A stretch of 10,158 nt of DNA from an uncultured bacterium (GCA_946184715.1 CAMHGU010000066.1:1-10158), one strand, 5' to 3'. Shown: positions 1 through 6,356, numbered from the stretch's first letter. Numbers and translations are program-made. Notes: generated by a model from the letters alone, not told the origin.

Positions 1-13
1 GCGGGGCGGAGGG

Positions 14-2254
14 TTACTCGCCGGAGAGGACGATTTCGAGGATTGCCGACACGTCGGAGCCGTCGAGGGTGCCGTTGCCGTCGATGTCGGCCGCGGCAAT
101 CTGCTCGGGCGTGAGGGTGCCGCCGGAGAGTACAATCTCGAGCATAGCCGAGACGTCGGAGCCGTCGAGAGTGCCGCTGCCGTCGAGGTCGCCGGGCTTC
201 ACGGGGAGCTCGCCGTACTCTTCAATGCGGGCGAACAGCTTCCATTGGTTCACGGCGCGATAGGAGGCGGCAGAGCCGCGCGGCACCATAAGCAGCGCGT
301 TGTTGAATACCGCCGAAGGGAACGAGAGGTCTTGGGCGAGAGGGGCGGAGGTCATTCGGCACACTACGGTGTCAACGCTACTGCAATTGGTGAAGATGTC
401 CACATCAATCACGCTCATCGATTGGCCGAGTGTAACTTTGTGAAGAGCCGAGCACCCTTCGAAGGCATTGCGCCCGAGGTAGCGGCAAGCATCGGGGAGG
501 ACAATTTCGGTGAGCGACGTGCAGCCGTTGAAAGCGGCGCGCGCTATGCTATCGACCGATTCGCCTAAAGTCACCGACTGCAAGCCTGGTGAGGCGAACG
601 CGCTGCGGCTGAGATACTTCACCCTGTCGCCTACGATTGCCGAGCGGAGGGTGCTTAAGGCAAAGGGATTGGACGGGCAGTCGCGGCCCAGATATACATT
701 CGCAACTCCACTGCCGCCGAAAGCGCCACTGTTGATGTTGATTTCACGGTCGGAATCCTCAATAGCGACATCGGTGAGAGCTGAGGCGTTGCCGAAAGCT
801 GCCTCAAGGATAGAGGTGACCGAGGCGGGGATAATAAGGTTGCTGATTTTGTTGCAGCGATAGAAGGCGCGCAGGCTGATGGTTTGCAAGCCACTGCCTA
901 AGTTGAGGGAGGTGATGGTGGTGTCGCCTTCAAAGGCATATTGGCCGATGAAGCGGAGTGAGTTGGGCAGTGTCACGTCGCGCAGCGCGGTGCAATGGAA
1001 GAAAGCATTGTCGGCAATGCTGTCGAGAGAGTTCCCGAAGTGGACTTCGGAGAGCCGGGAGCAATAGTTGAACGCGTATTTGTTTATATAGGTGACATTG
1101 TCGCCTAAAGTCAGGGTCTCGATTGAAGTGTTATAGCTGAAAGGGGAGCTGCTTAAATTTCGGCCTATGTAAACCCTCTTAACGCCGCTACTGCCGAAAG
1201 CGCTGGAATTGCACTCGAGCGGAGTGGCGCTGTCCTCAATGGTGATGTCGGCAAGGGCGGTGTTGTAGCCGAATGCGCTGCCATCGATAGAGGTGACCGA
1301 GGCGGGAATTGTCAATGCCTTCAGCGAGGAGCAGCCCACAAATGCGTAATAGCCTATCGACTGAATGCCGTTGCCCAGAGATATACTCTCAAGCTTGGGG
1401 CATTGATAAAAAGCGTATTTGTCGATGGCGGTGACGCCGTTGCCTATCACCACACTCTCGAGGGCGGCGCAGTTGAAGAAAGCCCATTCGCCTCCGAGAT
1501 TTGTCACCTTGTCGCCTATGGTCACACTCTTGAGCGTGGGGTTTTGGTAGAAAAGAGGGCCGCTGAGGTTTCGACCTACATAGGCGGTCAGGATATTGGT
1601 GCCGTTAAGTATTTCGTTGGCAAGAGTAAGCTCGTTGTCGCTATCCTCAATGGTGAGGGAAGCCAGGCCTGAGCATCCTTTGAAAAGCGTCTGGGAAAGC
1701 TGCGAAGCGCCCGAGCCTATCACGGCGTCTTCGATGGTGGTGATACCGGCAAAGGGGGTGGTGCCGAAGTCGCGGTCGATGCGCACGTGCTTGACGTCGG
1801 AGCCGGCGAAGGCGTCGGAGGAGAAGTTGCAAGTGGTGGTGCCGGCGGCGAGCGTCACAGTGGCAAGCGAGGAGCACGCCCCGAAGGCTTTAAGGCCTAC
1901 CGTGGTCACCGTCCCCGGGATTGTGACCTCCGCAAGCGAGATGCAGCCGAAGAAGGCCTCTTGACCTATGACGCGCACCGTGGCCGGGATGGTCACCTCA
2001 GTGAGAAGGTAGCTGTTTTTGAACGCCGCGAAGTCGATGCCAGTGACGTTGCGCAGCCCGTCGTTGTAGTACACCTGCGACGGAATCGTCACTGCGCCGA
2101 CGTAAGAGTTGAGGTCGGTGTCGCGGTAGGTCACCGTGGCTTCGCCGGTGTAGCTGTTGTAGTTGTAGTAGATGCCGTGCTGCTCAAAGTCGTAGGCCTG
2201 CGCGCTTATGGCGATGACGATTGAGAGGGCGGTGAGGAGTAACGATCGTTTCAT
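14..2254 (-). CDS. Secreted BspA-like leucine-rich-repeat protein with C-terminal dockerin-like tail
   Basis: A 746-residue exported protein. Residues 1-20 are a signal peptide (Lys-Arg, hydrophobic core, Ala-Gln-Ala cleavage site before Tyr21); no lipobox Cys is seen. From about residue 70 to 630 it is a chain of LRR_5 (BspA/TpLRR) repeats of about 23 residues with the pattern AFxxCxxLxxVTIPxxVxxIG. A variant unit recurs near residues 201, 338 and 498 (IEDS, then about 25 residues later a YxGR motif), with a diverged relative near 133-163, giving a higher-order repeat. Residues 655-680 resemble the usual linker after LRR_5 blocks (VPRGS...Y...W). Residues 689-746 hold two dockerin type I-like loops, DLDGSGTLDGSD and DIDGNGTLDGSD, with Asp/Asn/Ser positions for Ca2+. 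BspA relatives bind host proteins or other bacteria, but the ligand here is unknown. The gene is monocistronic in the visible context. The start is fixed by the signal peptide. Family call is sure; function is inference. Confidence 0.93.
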   Translation of the reverse strand: MKRSLLLTALSIVIAISAQAYDFEQHGIYYNYNSYTGEATVTYRDTDLNSYVGAVTIPSQVYYNDGLRNVTGIDFAAFKNSYLLTEVTIPATVRVIGQEAFFGCISLAEVTIPGTVTTVGLKAFGACSSLATVTLAAGTTTCNFSSDAFAGSDVKHVRIDRDFGTTPFAGITTIEDAVIGSGASQLSQTLFKGCSGLASLTIEDSDNELTLANEILNGTNILTAYVGRNLSGPLFYQNPTLKSVTIGDKVTNLGGEWAFFNCAALESVVIGNGVTAIDKYAFYQCPKLESISLGNGIQSIGYYAFVGCSSLKALTIPASVTSIDGSAFGYNTALADITIEDSATPLECNSSAFGSSGVKRVYIGRNLSSSPFSYNTSIETLTLGDNVTYINKYAFNYCSRLSEVHFGNSLDSIADNAFFHCTALRDVTLPNSLRFIGQYAFEGDTTITSLNLGSGLQTISLRAFYRCNKISNLIIPASVTSILEAAFGNASALTDVAIEDSDREININSGAFGGSGVANVYLGRDCPSNPFALSTLRSAIVGDRVKYLSRSAFASPGLQSVTLGESVDSIARAAFNGCTSLTEIVLPDACRYLGRNAFEGCSALHKVTLGQSMSVIDVDIFTNCSSVDTVVCRMTSAPLAQDLSFPSAVFNNALLMVPRGSAASYRAVNQWKLFARIEEYGELPVKPGDLDGSGTLDGSDVSAMLEIVLSGGTLTPEQIAAADIDGNGTLDGSDVSAILEIVLSGE
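21..191 (-). repeat. DNA direct repeat encoding the duplicated dockerin loops
   Basis: Two copies of about 69 bases (21-89 and 123-191), offset by exactly 102 bases (34 codons), differ at about nine positions. Both contain the identical stretch acgtcggagccgtcgag. They encode the two Ca-binding half-repeats of the dockerin-like tail. The high nucleotide identity suggests recent duplication, gene conversion or selection on the tail. Confidence 0.75.
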
Positions 2255-2293
2255 ATCGGTAAGGTTTGAGTTATAGCTGATTATCCTAATCGG

Positions 2294-2323
2294 TAAAGAT
2301 AGGAATTATCAACCGAAGGCGAA
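2294..2323 (-). promoter_or_regulatory. Candidate promoter of the BspA-like gene
   Basis: On the minus strand the -7 candidate is TATCTTTA (2294-2301), one base off the Bacteroidota TAnnTTTG. A weak -33 candidate TTCG (2320-2323) lies 18 bases upstream. The predicted start near 2290 would give a leader of about 36 bases to the ATG at 2254. No Shine-Dalgarno is seen before the ATG, as is normal in this phylum. This is the weakest of the minus-strand promoters called here. Confidence 0.4.
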
Positions 2324-2343
2324 GCGCGTGCCGGCCTGTTTTT

Positions 2344-2406
2344 GACGAAACGCCCTCAGCGGGTGACGAAAGCCCCTCCGCGAGTGATGAAAGCGAGAGC
2401 GGCCTC
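2344..2406. repeat. 21-bp imperfect tandem repeat, three units
   Basis: Three contiguous 21-base units start at 2344, 2365 and 2386. Each begins GAYGAAA and continues with a GC-rich block. Units 1 and 2 match best; unit 3 runs into the hairpin at 2391-2428. Read on the minus strand each unit ends in TTTCRTC after a GC-rich part, so the array looks like a terminator tail copied several times. It lies between the terminator of the flavin reductase-like gene and the BspA promoter. Confidence 0.6.
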
Positions 2407-2428
2407 GCCGAGGAGACCGCTCTCGCTT
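2391..2428 (-). terminator. Intrinsic terminator after the flavin reductase-like gene
   Basis: A perfect 12-bp stem (AAGCGAGAGCGG at 2391-2402 with CCGCTCTCGCTT at 2417-2428) is extended by one mismatch and three more pairs, closing on a 6-base loop. On the minus strand the stem is followed by TTTCATC, a short T-rich tail. It lies about 75 bases beyond the flavin reductase stop and before the BspA promoter, so it separates the two transcripts. The tail is modest and termination efficiency is uncertain. Confidence 0.65.
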
Positions 2429-2443
2429 AGAGATTACGATATG

Positions 2444-2497
2444 GATAATCTAGATATTCTAGAGCTTCTAGATAATCTAGATAATTTAGAATTTTCG
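2444..2497. repeat. 9-bp tandem array with CTAG core, six units
   Basis: Six contiguous 9-base units: GATAATCTA (2444), GATATTCTA (2453), GAGCTTCTA (2462), GATAATCTA (2471), GATAATTTA (2480) and a degenerate GAATTTTCG (2489). Unit junctions create TCTAGA palindromes, so the array can also fold around 2465 (TCTAGA, then its own complement). It starts 7 bases after the end of the flavin reductase-like gene, in that gene's predicted 3' untranslated region. There are no spacers, so it is not CRISPR. Role unknown. Confidence 0.8.
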
Positions 2498-2504
2498 AGG
2501 GGGA

Positions 2505-3074
2505 TTACTTGCGCAGGGCAGCACCGTCGTGGAACGCACGGCCCACCTGCTCGCCCACCACGCGGTAGAGAGCCGAGGCCGAGTCGAACACCAAGGCGTG
2601 CAATCGGCCGAGGTCGATCTTGCCGTTGTCGTCGAGGAGCTTCTCGTCGGCGCTGGTGTTGACCACTTCGCCCACCACTCGGATTTCGCCTATTGAAGTC
2701 TCTTCGATGGCCGTCAGGCGGCACTCGAGAGCGAGCGGCAGCTGCTCAAAGATGGGAGCGTTGACCTGCTCGGCCTTGACGATGGTCCAGCCTGTGCGCG
2801 CCACCTTATCGGCCACTTTGAGGCCGCTGTCGATGCCCACATAGTCGGCCGGAACGAGGTTGTCGCGGTCGGCAAACGAGATGGTGAAGGCGCGGTTGAG
2901 ACGTATGTTCTCGAGAGTCTTGCGGCGCGGAGCCAGGTTGAGGGCCACATAGCGGTCGCCGCACTGGCCACCCCAGGCCACGTTCATTGCGTTGGGATTG
3001 CCGTTCTCGTCGTAAGTGCCCACGATAAGCACCGGGAGGGGCGTCACTATCGTGTTCTTGAAATTCTTTCGCAT
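2505..3074 (-). CDS. Flavin reductase-like, FMN-binding split-barrel protein
   Basis: A 189-residue protein of the flavin reductase / flavoredoxin-like split-barrel family, a normal length. Visible family marks are the N-terminal strand pattern leading into DENGNPNAMNVAWGG (about residues 23-37), then LNLAPRRKT (about 46-54), where FMN phosphate is usually bound, and a central VPADYVGIDSGLKVADK segment (about 79-95) seen in Bacteroides members annotated as flavin reductase. It has no signal peptide, so it should be cytoplasmic. Members reduce FMN or carry electrons with FMN; the partner cannot be told from sequence. It lies 33 bases after the sugar O-acetyltransferase with no good promoter in the gap, so it is probably the second gene of that operon. 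A 9-bp array and a terminator hairpin follow. Confidence 0.87.
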   Translation of the reverse strand: MRKNFKNTIVTPLPVLIVGTYDENGNPNAMNVAWGGQCGDRYVALNLAPRRKTLENIRLNRAFTISFADRDNLVPADYVGIDSGLKVADKVARTGWTIVKAEQVNAPIFEQLPLALECRLTAIEETSIGEIRVVGEVVNTSADEKLLDDNGKIDLGRLHALVFDSASALYRVVGEQVGRAFHDGAALRK

Positions 3075-3107
3075 AGCTTTGTATAAGGTTTTATATATAA
3101 TAATGTG

Positions 3108-3677
3108 TTACTCTTCGATGCGCTTGATAAGGCGTGCCGGAACGCCGCCCACGATGGTGCGAGGCTCCACGTCGCGCGTCACCACGGCGCCGGCGGCGAT
3201 GATGGCGCCGGCGCCCACGGTCACTCCGCCGAGGATGGTGGCGTTGGCTCCCACCCACACGTCGCGCCCTATGTGGATAGGCGCGTGGGTCATAGAGGCG
3301 CGGTGCGATGGGCGCGGGTCGTGGTTGAGCGTGGCAAGCACGGCATTGTGGCCTATGAGCGCGCCGTCGTCGATGGTGATGCCGCCCTGGTCCTGAAATT
3401 TGCACCCCATATTGATAAACACCCGCTCGCCTATGACGATGTTCTTGCCGCAGTCGGTGTAGAACGGCGGGAACAGCCCGAATGAGGCGGGAATCTTGCG
3501 GCCTGTCAGCTCCTCCATCAGGCGGTGAAGCTCATCAGGGGTGTGGTAGCTGCCGTTGATTTCGGCGGTGATGCGCAGCGCTTCCTGCGACAGCCGGTGA
3601 AACATCTGATGCAGCTCCGAGCCGCCCTCCACGGGCGCCGGGTCGGCCATTCGATGGCGAAATTCTTCTATTGTCAT
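3108..3677 (-). CDS. Sugar O-acetyltransferase, LacA/Maa/NodL type
   Basis: A 189-residue left-handed beta-helix acetyltransferase, the usual length of maltose/galactoside O-acetyltransferases. The N-terminal cap (about residues 1-60, with the small helical Maa-type domain) is followed by hexapeptide repeats: PPFYTDCGKNIVIGERVFIN (about 70-89), DDGALIGHNAV, then IHIGRDVWVGANATILGG and the end motif VVTRDV...GGVPARLIKRI. The likely catalytic His is His119 in LATLNHDP, matching the LacA His115 position. It would transfer acetyl from acetyl-CoA to a sugar hydroxyl; the true acceptor is unknown. It is the first gene of a probable pair with the flavin reductase-like gene and has its own promoter at 3712-3743. 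It sits next to cysE, another hexapeptide acyltransferase, but the two are in different subfamilies. The call as a family member is sure. Confidence 0.92.
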   Translation of the reverse strand: MTIEEFRHRMADPAPVEGGSELHQMFHRLSQEALRITAEINGSYHTPDELHRLMEELTGRKIPASFGLFPPFYTDCGKNIVIGERVFINMGCKFQDQGGITIDDGALIGHNAVLATLNHDPRPSHRASMTHAPIHIGRDVWVGANATILGGVTVGAGAIIAAGAVVTRDVEPRTIVGGVPARLIKRIEE

Positions 3678-3711
3678 AGCGTATAATATATGACGGCAGT
3701 TATTACTCCCA

Positions 3712-3743
3712 CAAAGTTACGAAAAATCGCCGGATGCTGCAAC
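3712..3743 (-). promoter_or_regulatory. Promoter of the sugar O-acetyltransferase operon
   Basis: On the minus strand: GTTG (3740-3743), 20 bases, TAACTTTG (3712-3719). The -7 element fits the Bacteroidota TAnnTTTG exactly and the -33 element is one base off TTTG. The start would be near 3708, leaving a leader of about 31 bases. The -33 element begins only 8 bases after the cysE stop codon, and no convincing terminator is seen between, so read-through from cysKE is possible. Confidence 0.7.
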
Positions 3744-3750
3744 ACGGTGG

Positions 3751-4656
3751 TCAGATGCCGTCGGCCCATTCGAAGTGTTGCTGCTCGATGGGTTTGCCTT
3801 GTAGGATTCGGGAGTGGGGCAGGACGCTGCGGTCGAGCCATACGTTGCCGCCTATGACCGAGTGGTGGCCTATGGTGATGCGCCCGAGGATTGAGGCATT
3901 GGAGTATATGGTCACGTAGTCTTCTATGATGGGGTGGCGCGGCACGTCGAGCAGGCGGCCGGCATCGTCGCGCTTGAAGCTCTTGGCGCCGAGGGTAACG
4001 CCCTGATAGATGCTCACGTGCTTGCCTATGATGGTGGTGGCCCCGATTACCACGCCGGTGCCGTGGTCGATGGCGAAGTATTCGCCTATCTGTGCGGCGG
4101 GGTGAATGTCGATACCCGTAGCCGAGTGGGCTTGCTCGGTGATGATGCGCGGAATGATGGGCACGCCGAGGCGATGCAGCTCGTGGGCCACGCGATAATG
4201 GAGCATCACCTGCACCACCGGGTAGCTATACACCACCTCGCCGGCGCTTTTTACGGCCGGGTCGCCGCCCACCATCGCTTCGACGTCGGTGAGCAGCAGG
4301 CGCCGTATCTCCGGCAGTGTGGCGATGAAGCGGCGAGCCTTGTCGATGCCGATGCGGCGGCTGCGCACCTCGTCGTGGTCGCACTCGAAAGCCACGGTGA
4401 AGGCTATCTGGCGGGCGAGAGAGGTGAGGATATTCTCCACATCGACGCCTATGCGGTAAGGGCGCGACTGCTCCGAGAGAGTGGGGCGGTCGAGGAGCCC
4501 CGGGAAGATTACACTGCCTATGAGGCGCATCACCTCAGCGATGGCCTCCACTTGCGGCATCACGTTGCTGCCCCGCAGCCCGAGTGCCTGCTCTTGCGGC
4601 GAGATGGCCGCGAGCCGTCCTATGACGTCGTCGATGGTATGGTCAAGGGGGTTCAT
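3751..4656 (-). CDS. cysE: Serine O-acetyltransferase (long EpsC-like form)
   Basis: Makes O-acetyl-L-serine from serine and acetyl-CoA, the first step of cysteine synthesis in the cytoplasm. The 301-residue length is that of the long EpsC-like subtype, with a helical N-terminal domain (about 1-150) and a left-handed beta-helix. Key residues are visible: Asp183 in GIDIHPAAQIG, His198 in IDHGTGVVIG and His241 in PRHPIIEDYV, matching the E. coli CysE Asp143/His158/His193 set, and GVTLG near 219. The C-terminus ends HFEWADGI, very close to the E. coli tail that enters the CysK active site. It starts 3 bases after the cysK stop, so the two genes are cotranscribed and probably translationally coupled. 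Ends in TGA just before the promoter of the next operon. Confidence 0.95.
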   Translation of the reverse strand: MNPLDHTIDDVIGRLAAISPQEQALGLRGSNVMPQVEAIAEVMRLIGSVIFPGLLDRPTLSEQSRPYRIGVDVENILTSLARQIAFTVAFECDHDEVRSRRIGIDKARRFIATLPEIRRLLLTDVEAMVGGDPAVKSAGEVVYSYPVVQVMLHYRVAHELHRLGVPIIPRIITEQAHSATGIDIHPAAQIGEYFAIDHGTGVVIGATTIIGKHVSIYQGVTLGAKSFKRDDAGRLLDVPRHPIIEDYVTIYSNASILGRITIGHHSVIGGNVWLDRSVLPHSRILQGKPIEQQHFEWADGI

Positions 4657-4659
4657 TGC

Positions 4660-5571
4660 TTATCCGAATATGCCTGTTGAGAGATAGCGCTCGCCGGTGT
4701 CGGGGAGGATGGCCACTATGGTCTTGCCGGCGTTCTCCGGCAGCGAGGCGAGGCGCAGTGCGGCGTGGAAAGCTGCGCCCGACGAGATACCCACCAGCAG
4801 CCCTTGGCGGCGCGCCAGCGAGCGCGAGGCGGCGGCCGCGTCGTCGTCGGTCACGGCGATGACGGTATCCACCACGGTGGCGTCGTAGGTGTCGGGAACA
4901 AATCCGGCGCCTATACCTTGTATCTTATGCTTCCCGGCTTGGCCGGTGGAGAGCACTGCGCTCGATGCCGGCTCCACGGCCACCACCTGTAGGGCGGTGT
5001 TGAGGCGGCGCAGCGCGCGTCCGGTGCCGCTGACGGTGCCGCCGGTGCCCACGCCGGCCACGAGGATGTCAATGCGGCCCTCGGTGTCGGCCCATATCTC
5101 GCGGGCGGTGGTGCGCTCGTGGGCCGCGGGATTGGCCGGATTGGTGAATTGGCCCAGGATGACCGCGCCCTCGATGTCGCGGCATAGCGCCTCGGCGCGA
5201 GCTATGGCGCCCTTCATCCCTTCGGCGCCCGGGGTCAGCTCGAGCTGCGCGCCGTAGGCTTTCAGGAGATTGCGGCGCTCGAGGCTCATAGTGTCGGGCA
5301 TCGTGAGGATTACCTTATAGCCGCGTGCCGCGCCTACCCACGCCAGCCCCACGCCCGTGTTGCCGCTCGTAGGCTCTATGATGGTGGCGCCCGGCTTCAG
5401 GAGACCGCGCTCCTCGGCGTCCTCAATCATAGCGAGCGCCACGCGGTCCTTGACGCTGCCGCCGGGGTTGAAATATTCGAGTTTCAGCAGCAGCCGTGCT
5501 TGCAGGCCGGCAGCTGTGGCTTGAAGGAGGGGCGTTCGGCCCACTATTTCGGTCAGGTTCTTGTAGATCAT
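4660..5571 (-). CDS. cysK: Cysteine synthase A (O-acetylserine sulfhydrylase)
   Basis: A PLP enzyme that makes cysteine from O-acetylserine and sulfide. At 303 residues it is the normal CysK length. The PLP lysine is Lys41 in NPGGSVKDR, the substrate loop TSGNTG lies at 68-73, the cofactor phosphate loop GTGGT near 175-179, and FTNPANPAAH near 141-150 is typical of CysK. GISSGAA (about 260-266) and LPDTGERYLS complete the fold. There is no C-terminal CBS domain, so it is not cystathionine beta-synthase. It is first in the cysK-cysE operon, with a promoter at 5639-5670 and a leader made largely of an 8-bp tandem array. CysK versus CysM is settled in favour of CysK by the motifs and by the adjacent CysE. 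Confidence 0.96.
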   Translation of the reverse strand: MIYKNLTEIVGRTPLLQATAAGLQARLLLKLEYFNPGGSVKDRVALAMIEDAEERGLLKPGATIIEPTSGNTGVGLAWVGAARGYKVILTMPDTMSLERRNLLKAYGAQLELTPGAEGMKGAIARAEALCRDIEGAVILGQFTNPANPAAHERTTAREIWADTEGRIDILVAGVGTGGTVSGTGRALRRLNTALQVVAVEPASSAVLSTGQAGKHKIQGIGAGFVPDTYDATVVDTVIAVTDDDAAAASRSLARRQGLLVGISSGAAFHAALRLASLPENAGKTIVAILPDTGERYLSTGIFG

Positions 5572-5595
5572 AGGGGTTCTTTTTAATTTCGGGAC

Positions 5596-5635
5596 ATTCG
5601 AGCATTCGAGTAATCGAGTGGTCGAGTAATCGATG
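5596..5635. repeat. 8-bp tandem array with TCGA core in the cysKE leader, five units
   Basis: Five contiguous 8-base units: ATTCGAGC (5596), ATTCGAGT (5604), AATCGAGT (5612), GGTCGAGT (5620), AATCGATG (5628). Each carries TCGA, a palindrome, at the same phase. The right edge coincides with the transcription start predicted from the promoter at 5639-5670, so the array would form most of the cysKE 5' untranslated region. It lies 24 bases before the cysK ATG. Role unknown; repeat-number change by slippage is possible. Confidence 0.85.
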
Positions 5636-5638
5636 ATG

Positions 5639-5670
5639 CAAAGATAGCGAAAGACGGAGGTTTGTGCAAG
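5639..5670 (-). promoter_or_regulatory. Promoter of the cysK-cysE operon
   Basis: On the minus strand: CTTG (5667-5670), 20 bases, TATCTTTG (5639-5646). The -7 element is an exact TAnnTTTG and the -33 element is one base off TTTG. The start would be near 5635 with a leader of about 64 bases. No known cysteine or SAM riboswitch-like structure is recognised in that leader. Confidence 0.75.
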
Positions 5671-5718
5671 AAAGGATAAATAATGTTAACGGAGGAAGAA
5701 GTGTCGGAGTTTTTTCAC

Positions 5719-5726
5719 TACATTTG
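5719..5726 (+). promoter_or_regulatory. -7 element of the lipoprotein gene promoter
   Basis: TACATTTG fits the Bacteroidota -7 consensus TAnnTTTG exactly and is followed by C, as is common. No TTTG stands at the usual -33 distance (the expected bases around 5695 are GAAG), so activation by a factor or another upstream element is possible. A T-run (5710-5716) precedes it. The start would be near 5730, leaving a leader of about 48 bases. Confidence 0.6.
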
Positions 5727-5735
5727 CTGCGAAGT

Positions 5736-5751
5736 TTGTTAACAATATTGT
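5736..5751. promoter_or_regulatory. Overlapping perfect palindromes in the lipoprotein gene leader
   Basis: TTGTTAACAA (5736-5745) and ACAATATTGT (5742-5751) are both perfect 10-base inverted repeats sharing four bases. They lie about 6-20 bases past the predicted transcription start, an operator-like position. A second TGTTAAC stands at 5684-5690, upstream of the -7 element. The protein that binds, if any, is unknown. AT-rich palindromes also arise by chance. Confidence 0.4.
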
Positions 5752-5777
5752 CTAATCAAAAATCAGAAGAAAGAAGT

Positions 5778-6356
5778 ATGAAGAAGATTCTGTTTGCAAT
5801 CGCAACCATCGCACTCGTAGCCCTCGCAGCTTGCGAAAACAAGCCCGCCGAGCAGCAACCCGCCGCTATCAATACCGATAGCATCGCCACCAGCTGGCTC
5901 GACACCATCAAGGAGAAGCTCGCCGCCGGCGACACCGCTGCTGTTGAAGGCATCCTCGCCGATGCTCAGAAGCAGGTTCAGGACCTCCTCGCAGCAGGCG
6001 ATACCGTCAACGCCAACGCTCTGGCCGAGAAATTTGCTGAGCAGGTAGAGGCCAACAAGGAAGCTCTCCCCGCCACTCTCGTTGAGACCGTTAAGACCAA
6101 AGCCACTGAGATCAAGGACGCAGCCGCCGGTAAGGTAACTGAGGCCGTTGAAGGTGCTAAGGACGCTGTAGAAGGCGCTGCCGACGAAGCCAAAGCCGCC
6201 GTTGACGAAAAGGTGGAAGAGGCGAAGGGCAAAGCCGCTGAAGCTGTTGACGGTGCTAAGGAAGCTGCCGCCAAGAAGGCCGACGAGGTTAAGGGCAAAG
6301 CTGCCGACGCAGCTGCCGGTGCCGTTGACGATGCCAAGAAGAAACTCGGTCTCTAA
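5778..6356 (+). CDS. Ala/Lys/Glu-rich lipoprotein with 11-residue helical repeats
   Basis: A 192-residue predicted lipoprotein. The N-terminus (Lys-Lys, hydrophobic stretch, ALAAC) has a lipobox with the lipidated Cys at 19; this fixes the start at 5778, because an in-frame ATG at 5664 lies upstream of the promoter and would bury the signal. The residues after Cys (Glu-Asn-Lys-Pro) do not match the acidic surface-export signal of Bacteroidetes lipoproteins, so a periplasm-facing position is more likely. Residues 30-105 look helical. Residues 119-184 form six exact 11-residue repeats without a gap, such as KVTEAVEGAKD and KAAEAVDGAKE, a hendecad pattern like LEA or apolipoprotein helices. Function is not known. 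GCC, AAG and CTC codons dominate, suggesting good expression. It is monocistronic, with a strong terminator after it, convergent to the Crp/Fnr gene. Confidence 0.9.
   Translation: MKKILFAIATIALVALAACENKPAEQQPAAINTDSIATSWLDTIKEKLAAGDTAAVEGILADAQKQVQDLLAAGDTVNANALAEKFAEQVEANKEALPATLVETVKTKATEIKDAAAGKVTEAVEGAKDAVEGAADEAKAAVDEKVEEAKGKAAEAVDGAKEAAAKKADEVKGKAADAAAGAVDDAKKKLGL

Noticed and set aside
2342..2662. 106-codon plus-strand open frame over the 21-bp and 9-bp repeats
   Set aside because: Its repeats (Thr-Lys-x-Pro heptads, Asp-Asn-Leu runs) follow from the DNA repeats being multiples of three; it runs into the flavin reductase-like gene antisense and has no promoter.
3074..3081. TAGCTTTG on the plus strand in the gap before the flavin reductase-like gene
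   Set aside because: It fits TAnnTTTG but points away from any plus-strand gene; probably chance.
3934..4680. 248-codon plus-strand open frame opposite cysE
   Set aside because: It mirrors a gene with full catalytic motifs; its translation is His/Ala/Gly-rich without a recognisable fold, and no plus-strand promoter is seen.
5596..5635. CRISPR-like array
   Set aside because: Units are 8 bases and contiguous with no spacers; the same holds for the 9-bp array at 2444-2497.
5664..5777. Upstream ATG extension of the lipoprotein gene
   Set aside because: The extension would place 38 residues before a perfect lipoprotein signal and starts upstream of the -7 box.
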